The notes under the pieces are model-generated. The model did not search any database, had not been told where the DNA came from, and saw only the letters and a list, made by a program, of their open reading frames with translations. From Charina bottae (taxonomy: Eukaryota; Chordata; Lepidosauria; Squamata; Charinaidae), in contig JALMGJ010000003.1 of the NCBI GenBank assembly GCA_023362775.1, forward strand, positions 178,689,725 through 178,753,724: a stretch of DNA of 64,000 nucleotides, written 5' to 3'. The position numbers were made by a program, and so were the translations under genes. Below are positions 57,496-64,000 of this stretch, in pieces. The first letter of the stretch is position 1. Every line of letters starts with the position of its first letter.

Positions 57496-60400
57496 TTGCC
57501 ACCACCCAAGATTGTGTGGGATTGCATGATGGATGGATGGGATAAGGGACCCTTGTTTAAGCCCAAGAATTCCGGAGGCCTGGGAGTGGAGGCTACTAGG
57601 TCAGAGCCAGGAATCTCTGGGGGCTATGCGGCGGGCCATTTGATTCAGGTGGTGACGGGCAGGGGACGGTATGATGGGAACCGGAGGGCGAGCCATCATT
57701 GGGGAAGGCGCCCCCGGTGTTTGTTACCGGTGGTGCGTTCCGGCCCCCCGTGTTCACACCCAGGCCCTGGTAAGCAGACCCTCGTGGGCTCCGGTCTACG
57801 ACTGCTGCTGCTGAACGCCAGGTTGGTGAACAACAAAGCCCCCCCTTATAGGTGACTTGATCACGGATGAGGGGGCCGACCTGGTGTGTATTTATTTATT
57901 TATTATTTATTATTTCTAACTTATATCACCACCCATCTCCCCCCACAAGGGGACTCTGGGCGGTTATTACCGAGACCTGGCTGGGTCCAGAGGGGGGAGT
58001 GGCCCTCTCGGAAATGTGCCCAGCTGGGTTTCAGGTTTGGCATCAGCTGAGACACCGGGACAGGGGAGGAGGGGTGGCAGTGGTCATCCGAGAGTCTCTT
58101 GTGGCCTTCAGGGGCGCTGCTCCACAAGTGGCCGGGTGTGAGACCCTGTTTTTCAAGTTGGGTTCACAAGAACAGTTGGGAGTGTGCTACTGTACCAGCC
58201 TCCCTGCTGCGTAGCAACCTCCCGGCCTGAGCTGCTCGAGGCTGTCTCGGGGTTGGCAGTGGAGTTCCCCAGACTTATGGTTCTGGGGGACTTCAATCTG
58301 CCATCTCTGGGACGGGACTCGGAGATGGCTCGGGAGTTCATAGCTACCATGGCAGCTATGGGCCTGTCTCAGATTATTTGTGACCTGGCTCGTGACAGTG
58401 GTCTCACCCCGGACTTAGTTTTCTTGTCTGAGCAGTGGCAATGTGATCTGAGGGGAGAGTTACATCTTTCCCCATTGTCATGGTCAGACCACGCCCTGGT
58501 GACCCTGAGACTCTCTTGTGCTGCCCCACTCCGCAGGGAGGTGGGACCCATTCAATTGGTCCGCCCCCGGTGACTGATGGATCCAGTGAGGTTTCAGAAG
58601 GAGCTGGGGGTTATTCCCGAGGACTTGCTTCACGGTCCAATGGAGGTCCTGGCCGCGGCCTGGAATAAGGCCGCGGCTGGAGCCCTGGACAAGATCGCGC
58701 CTATGCGACCTCTCCGGCCCTGCTCGGCCCACCACTCTCCGTGGTTTACGGAAGAGTTAAGGGCTTTGAAGAGGGTTAAGAGACGTCTAGAGTGCCGCTG
58801 GAGAAAGACGAAGACTGAATCTGACCGAATCTAGAGCCGCAGTTAAGGCCTACCTTGTGGCGGTAAGAGCAGCGAAACGTGAATATTTCTCCGCTCTTAT
58901 TGCGTCCGCAGAATGCCGCCTGACGGCCCTTTTTAAGATTACAAGATCGCTTTTGGGTCAGGAGCAGGGGGAGACCCACTTACAGGGCCGATCGGAGGAG
59001 TTTTCTGAGCATCTGCAGGACAAAATCGCTCAGATTCATTCCAAGTTAGACTCCAAGCGTGATACAAGATCTGGGGAGATGCCGGAGGCTCGTATTTACC
59101 ATGTTATCTGGGAACAGTTTGATCCTGTTGCGCCTGATGAAGTAGACAGGATCCTCCGGATTGTAAATGCCACCACATGCCAGCTTGACCCATGTCCCTC
59201 CTGGCTGGTGAAATCAGCTAGTGAGGTGACATGTGGCTGGGTCCAGGTGATGATTAATTCTTCCTTGAGTGAGGGGGTATTCCCAGCTGCCTTTAAGGAG
59301 GTGCTGGTGCACCCCCTCCTCAAGAAACCATCCCTGGACCCCACCATCCTGGGCAATTTTTGCCCAGTCTCCCACCTTCACTTTTTGGGAAAGGTGCTTG
59401 AGAAGGTGGTGGCGTTGCAACTCCAGAGGATTCTGGAGGAAACGGATTATCTGGACCCCTTCCAGTCAGGTTTCAGACCGGGATATGGGACGGAGACCGC
59501 ATTGGTCGCGCTTATGGATGATCTCTAGCGAGAGCGGGATGGAGGGAGTGCGTCCATCCTTGCTCTCTTAGAACTCTCAGCGGCTTTTGATACCATCAAC
59601 CACAGTATACTCTTGGGGCGGCTCAGGGAGTTGGGGGTGGGCAGCGTGGTTTTACGCTGGTTCGCCTCCTTCCTCCAGGGCCGTTCCCAGTCGGTGTTGA
59701 TAGGGGAGGAGAGAGCTGACCCGCGACCCTTGATTTGTGGGGTGCCGCAGGGGTCGGTTCTCTCTCCTCTCCTATTCAACATCTACATGAAGCCGCTGGG
59801 CGAGATCATCCGTCACCATGGGATGAGGTATCATCAATATGCCGATGATACCCAGTTATACATCTCCATCCCGGGTGAAGTAAGTGATGCGGTTGATGCC
59901 TTATCTCAGTGCCTGGAGGCTGTGGGGGTCTGGATGGGGAACAACAGGCTTCAGCTGAACCCTGGTAAGACGGAGTGGCTGTGGATTGATGGCCCCCCTG
60001 TATCCGGGAAGTTATCATCTTTGGTTCTGTGTGGGGTTGCACTACCCCACTCGGATCCAGTGTGGAATCTGGGGGTCCTCCTGGACTCACGACTCCTGCT
60101 CGAAGAGCAGGTGGCAGTCGTGGCCAGGAGGGCCTTTGCACAGCTTCGAGTTTATGCGCCAGTTACGCCCTTTCCTGGATCAGGAGGCCCTCCGAACAGT
60201 CACTCATGCCCTTGTCATCTCCCGCATAGACTATTGTAATGCGCTCTACATGGGGCTACCCTTGAAGAGTATCCGGAAGCTTCAGCTGGTGCAGAATGCG
60301 GCGGCGCGAGCAGTTATGGGTGCTAAGAGATCGGCACATGTGACACCTCTGCTACGCGAGCTGCATTGGGTGCCAGTTTGCTTCCGGGTCCAATTCAAGG

Positions 60401-60723
60401 TGTTGGTGATTACCTTTAAAGCCCTACATGGCATAGGACCAGAGTACCTGAGGGACCGTCTCGTCCCGATAACATCGGCCTGCCCCACCCATGCATGCAG
60501 AGAGGGCATGCTTCGGACCCCCTCAAAAAGAGAATTCCATCTAGCGGGGTCCAGGAGGCATGCCTTCTCTGCGATAGCGCCCGCCTTATGGAATATCTTG
60601 CCCCCGGAGGTGAGACTGGCCCCCTCACTCCTGGCCTTTCGGAAGGCTCTCAAGACCTGGCTCTGCCGCTGGGCCTGGGACAACGGAGGTGGCAGTGCCT
60701 CCTGGGGTTGGCTGGCCCCGTAG
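57496..60723 (+). pseudogene. L2 ORF2 of copy 2, multiply broken
   Basis: Shows the same endonuclease-RT blocks as copy 1 (GDFNLPS, SDHALVTL, FDTINH, GVPQGSVLSPLLF, YADDTQLY). Breaks seen: the 72-bp insertion at 57893, a frame change near 58183, a stop at 58572, a frame change near 58834, a TAG at 59526 in place of Trp, and one extra base near 60150. Copy 1 lacks these, so they arose in this copy. Confidence 0.92.
57893..57964 (-). mobile_element. 72-bp L2 tail inserted in L2 copy 2
   Basis: Compared with copy 1 (12840-12850), 72 bp are added between tatt/tatt. They are the reverse complement of an L2 3' end (cccatctcccccc, gggactctgggcggt) with (TTTA)n. Confidence 0.92.
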
Positions 60724-60890
60724 CACCATGATCTATTCTGCGGTTCTAACCCATCTTGGACTTTATTTATTTCTTGCTTGGTATGTTTTTTTAGAAATTT
60801 TGTATAGTTTTTAAATTTTTACTTGTTGTAACCCGCCCAGAGTCCCTTGTATGGGAGTTGGGCGGGGGATAAATTAAACAAATAAATTTT

Positions 60891-60925
60891 ATATCATATA
60901 TATATGATATATATATATGATTATT
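60891..60925. repeat. AT-rich palindrome at L2 copy 2 tail
   Basis: atatcatatatatatgatat followed by more (AT)n. Confidence 0.8.
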
Positions 60926-61376
60926 TAATTATTTATTTAATTTTCCCGTCTTTATTATGGCAGGATATCATGGCAGGAAAAGTGGAATTAGGGTCTATTT
61001 CATAAATATAAAGGTACCGTGATACATATTAGTTTATGGATAAAAGATATAATGCAATTAAATGAGAGCAATACTATCCTTTTAACACACATAATCTGTT
61101 AACTTCTGAGATGGTTTGACATCTTGTTGAATGTTAAGTCTCCTTCATTGTATACTTCCTTTTATCTTCTGCTTGTATCTTCACATTATATGGGAATTTG
61201 GACATATTTGATTTACTGAATCCTCCCATTAGTACTAAACACAGCTCCCATTGTTACTAATTAGGGGGCCATTTGGAGAGCACTCTTGCCAAGATACATA
61301 CAACTGCATTGGCTGTTGACTACTAGGGCTATGCAAAGACCTCCTCAAAGGATCAAAGCACCAAGTCCATTTAGAG

Positions 61377-61806
61377 TAGTGTTTCTCAAACTTGGCAATT
61401 TTAAGATATGTGGACTTAGTTGGTGTGTGTGTTTTCTTGCATATGCAGTTTCAGAAAGCGCTTTGCATTAGAGACCAATAAATGACACCAGTCATTGTAG
61501 TAAATCAGTTGCAGTTGTATTAGTCACTCATACAAACAGATAATATTTACAGTTCTCTTCCAGATCACTGAAAGTGTTACAAATCCACACACCAGAAAAG
61601 ATAAGAAGTAGTAGGAAGCAAGCAGGAATAGAGGGCAGGAGCAGGCAGGTTATTTTATACTCTTCAACCTGGATCACGTGCTGCCTGACCTTTTAAAGTT
61701 TTCAGGTGCTTAACTAACAAGGTTTTATTGCTGTGACTTACTCCTCAAGGAATAATAGACCAACAGACTTCAACTCCCAGAATTCCCCAGCCAGCATGAA
61801 ACAGTG
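61377..61806 (+). mobile_element. hAT MITE interrupted by a solo LTR
   Basis: 8-bp duplication atttagag at 61369-61376 and 61807-61814. The left end is agtgtttctcaaacttggca and the right part is 'cttcaactcccagaattccc' to cagtg. The LTR at 61418-61765 splits it. The second inverted half is mostly deleted. Confidence 0.85.
61418..61765 (-). mobile_element. Solo LTR, 348 bp
   Basis: 5-bp duplication gactt at 61413-61417 and 61766-61770. The minus strand starts TGTTGGT and its other end is ACCAACT, so the ends are inverted repeats with one TG/CA base decayed. A TATA-like GTATAAAATA lies on the minus strand near 61655. No internal coding region. The family (ERV or other LTR element) is not determinable. 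Confidence 0.7.
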
Positions 61807-63269
61807 ATTTAGAGGCTTGGTGTGGCTGCTCTGGTGGCCTTCCTGTTTTAAGAATATAATGAAATTGCTATGATAACAGCAAAGCTTATAGGGCTCACTT
61901 AGGCCAAATTTCAGACAGAAAGGGAGGCCTGAAAATGGAAGGATTCTTGGAAGGAATGATGATGACCCTTCCTGAATGTGCTGGATCTAATAATCAAGGA
62001 TTTAAGTGGAAGCTTAAGTAATTAATTCTCTGTTCATCCTCCTACTGAATGTGGTAATGGTGAAAATGATAGCATGTAGAAATGTGAAAATAGTGAAAGG
62101 TTTCCCCAGAGGTTTTGAATTAGATTTGCACAGACATTAGATGATGGACTACTGGTGACTGTCAAATTCCTCTGTCATTAGATCTCTTCAAATGAAGTTA
62201 GCCCTTAATTTTCTTTATGGGTCTCTCTTCATCTTACAGCCTCAAATTTTTTCAAAATAAATTCTGAAGATCCATTTTGGAATGTTCCAAATGGTATCTT
62301 TATATCCTTCTCTGTGCAGACACTGGTCTCCAATATATTCAACAAGTATCATAGTTAGAGCCTTCAAGTACTGGGACAAAGTAAAGTTACCCAAACGTTG
62401 CCTGTTAAAGGAAATAAAATACAGTATATTCTAATGAAACATACTTACTGGTTCACAACACTGAGGGACTTCATTTATATATGTGGATATTCATCAGATA
62501 TTTTACATCAGAGAACAACTTGATAGCTCCACAGGCATTTAAGAACAGGATATCTGATATAAATTAATTTAAATTCAACTGCTAGCAGCAAGGCCAAGTT
62601 ACAAAATTAAAACAGCTGCAATGGAACAAAATGTATTTGGGAAACTAAAGGTGCCAAATATAAAGACGAAAGCCAACATCAAATGCATATTCTTGGAGGA
62701 GACCCATCCCCATTGGTTGTTTCTTTTCTGTTTTCTTAAGAAGTTTTATACCTTAAAAAGTAATTTGACTCATGTGGAAGAAAATGATCCCTAGCCCCAA
62801 ACAGCTTAGGACTTCAAAGGTTAAGACCCGGTCTCCGAATTACATGTAGAAACAAACAAATGAGCAGTAATTATCTTTTTATACCTATGTGACATGATCC
62901 AACAAGTGAACTCTTATTGAAACTGAGCTGATATATTCCAAAGTTGTTGAAGCAGCCTGCTATATAATTAACCCAGTTTTGATCAATGATTGTGAATGAG
63001 GAAGATTTAGGAGAATCAAATCAAAGTGCCATATTTACACAAAGGAAAATACTCAGAATTTAGGATAAGTATAAACGGTAATAAAAACCCTGTGCCCAGC
63101 TTCACCACCTTTTCAACATTGAGCTGCCATATTCAGCTGAAACAAATGTGAATTTGGATGTTTTTTATGTCATTCTAGATGGGATAGAGGAAGGAAAGTC
63201 ATCCTGTCCCTGATTAAAGTCCAGCAGGGCTTTTCTTATGCTCAAGACTATGAAAACCATCTGGCTTTA

Positions 63270-63599
63270 AAAAGGTAAAGGTTCCCCCCGCACATTTGTG
63301 CAGTCGTGTCCGACTCTAGGGGCCGGTGCTCATCTCCATTTGTTAGCCGAAGAGCCAGCGTTGTCCGAAGACGCTTCCATGGTCATGTGGCCGCATGACA
63401 CGCGCGGAACGCTGTTACCTACCCACCGAAGTGGTACCTATTCATCTACTTGCATTTGCATGCTTTCGAATTGCTAGGTTGGCAAGAGCTGGAGCTGCTG
63501 CGGGAGCTCACTCCGCATGCAGGGCTAGGGATTCGAACCTCCGAACTTGCGATCTTCCGATCGACAAGCCTGGCGTCTTACCCGCTGAGCCACCACACC
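63270..63599 (-). mobile_element. Sauria-type SINE copy 4, 13-bp target duplication
   Basis: Flanks ccatctggcttta at 63257-63269 and 63600-63612. Head on the right, BovB-like tail on the left. Least diverged of the four copies by eye. Confidence 0.93.
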
Positions 63600-63816
63600 C
63601 CATCTGGCTTTATAGCACCATAATTAATTGGCATCCAAAGTCAAGGTTGAATCTAAAATTATGCTAATCTGATCCAAAATGAAATTATGATAACATTAGG
63701 AAACAGAAGATCACTGATGAAACACCTATCAATAACACTTCCATTGTGATTAGAGGTAATCCCCATCTAGTACATTACTCACAATATTGAGTATTCTATT
63801 GCTCTGCCTGGATTTA

Positions 63817-64000
63817 TTTATTTTCATTCATTCATTCATTCATTCATTCATTCATTCATTCATTCATTCATTTATTTATTTTCCAACTTATATCACCGCC
63901 CATCTCCCCCCACAAAGGGGACTCTGGGCAGTTTACAATCAAGTTAGTGATTAAAATAATATAAAATACATTATACAATATCAATCATAAATTAAATATT
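63817..64000 (-). mobile_element. L2 3'-end fragment running off the window, with (ATTC)n
   Basis: An (ATTC)n microsatellite (63822-63871) grades into (TTTA)n and then 'ccgcccatctccccccacaa' and 'ggggactctgggcagt', the L2 3' end in reverse. It continues past 64000. Confidence 0.8.

Larger units (their letters stand above)
56940..60890 (+). mobile_element. L2-clade LINE copy 2, with two nested insertions
   Basis: Matches copy 1 from 57146 on and extends further 5', with two 'cccctgggtgagag' phrases (57090 and 57150) that look like 5' UTR subrepeats. An L1-like fragment (57219-57405) and a 72-bp L2 tail (57893-57964) interrupt it. The 3' end is 'taacccgcccagagtccctt' then an (AAAT)-like tail running into an AT palindrome at 60891-60925. 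The exact 5' boundary is uncertain. Confidence 0.9.
46489..64000 (-). other. DLGAP1: DLGAP1 intron upstream of exon A (partial)
   Basis: Intron sequence leading into the exon A acceptor. The upstream exon that should carry the N-terminal half of the protein is beyond the window. Nothing recognisable in 46489-47690, 48454-50319, 50404-51716, 52184-53220, 53753-54017, 54860-55654, 56330-56900, 60930-61368, 61815-63256 and 63613-63816. Confidence 0.75.

Noticed and set aside
1..64000. CRISPR arrays, operons, bacterial promoters or terminators
   Set aside because: No regularly spaced direct repeats with unique spacers, and the spliced exons and retroelements show a vertebrate genome.

Overview
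The window is a piece of a vertebrate nuclear genome, very probably a squamate reptile (lizard or snake). AT-rich intronic DNA is filled with a near-full-length BovB (RTE) LINE, tRNA-headed SINEs whose tails match BovB (Sauria SINE type), two long L2-clade LINEs with (AAAT)n tails, L1-like, CR1, RTE and R4-like LINE remnants, a chromodomain Ty3/gypsy element, Penelope-like fragments, and short TA- or 8-bp-duplicating DNA transposons. That mixture is typical of squamates. The species cannot be fixed from sequence alone.

The only host protein-coding sequence I can support is three consecutive coding exons on the minus strand: 46274-46488, 27326-27503 and 23893-24133. All have AG/GT boundaries and matching phases. 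Together they encode about 211 residues of a DLGAP/SAPAP postsynaptic scaffold, best matched from memory to DLGAP1. These residues hold five R-x-x-S-Y-x-(R/K)-A repeats, the sites through which the family binds the guanylate-kinase domain of PSD-95/DLG proteins. The 5' and 3' parts of the gene lie outside the window (above 64000 and below 1), so everything else here is intron: 1-23892 (partial), 24134-27325, 27504-46273 and 46489-64000 (partial).

Layout. 1-9.8 kb: Tigger-like MITE with an internal minisatellite, Sauria SINEs at 2.0 and 8.3 kb, an R4-like RT relic, and L1-like elements at 4.9-7.1 kb. 9.8-16.5 kb: a full-length minus-strand BovB split by a plus-strand L2. 16.5-23.9 kb: hAT and Tigger-like MITEs. 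23.9-27.5 kb: exons C and B, with a SINE, an old L2 piece and a Penelope-like fragment next to the exon B donor. 27.5-34.8 kb: SINEs, a large palindrome and a decayed RTE. 34.8-37.2 kb: a Ty3/gypsy element with an internal deletion. 37-46.5 kb: CR1, L2 and hAT pieces, then exon A. 46.5-57 kb: Penelope-like fragment, SINEs, microsatellites and a possible solo LTR. 57-61 kb: a second long L2 with two further insertions. 61.4 kb: a solo LTR inside a hAT MITE. 63.3 kb: Sauria SINE.

The most interesting signals are: exon C begins with GTGAGT, so its acceptor doubles as a potential donor (recursive-splice-like); a Penelope-like fragment with a hammerhead-ribozyme-like core sits 18 nt inside the intron after exon B; and three otherwise long transposon reading frames are each broken by one extra G in a G run.
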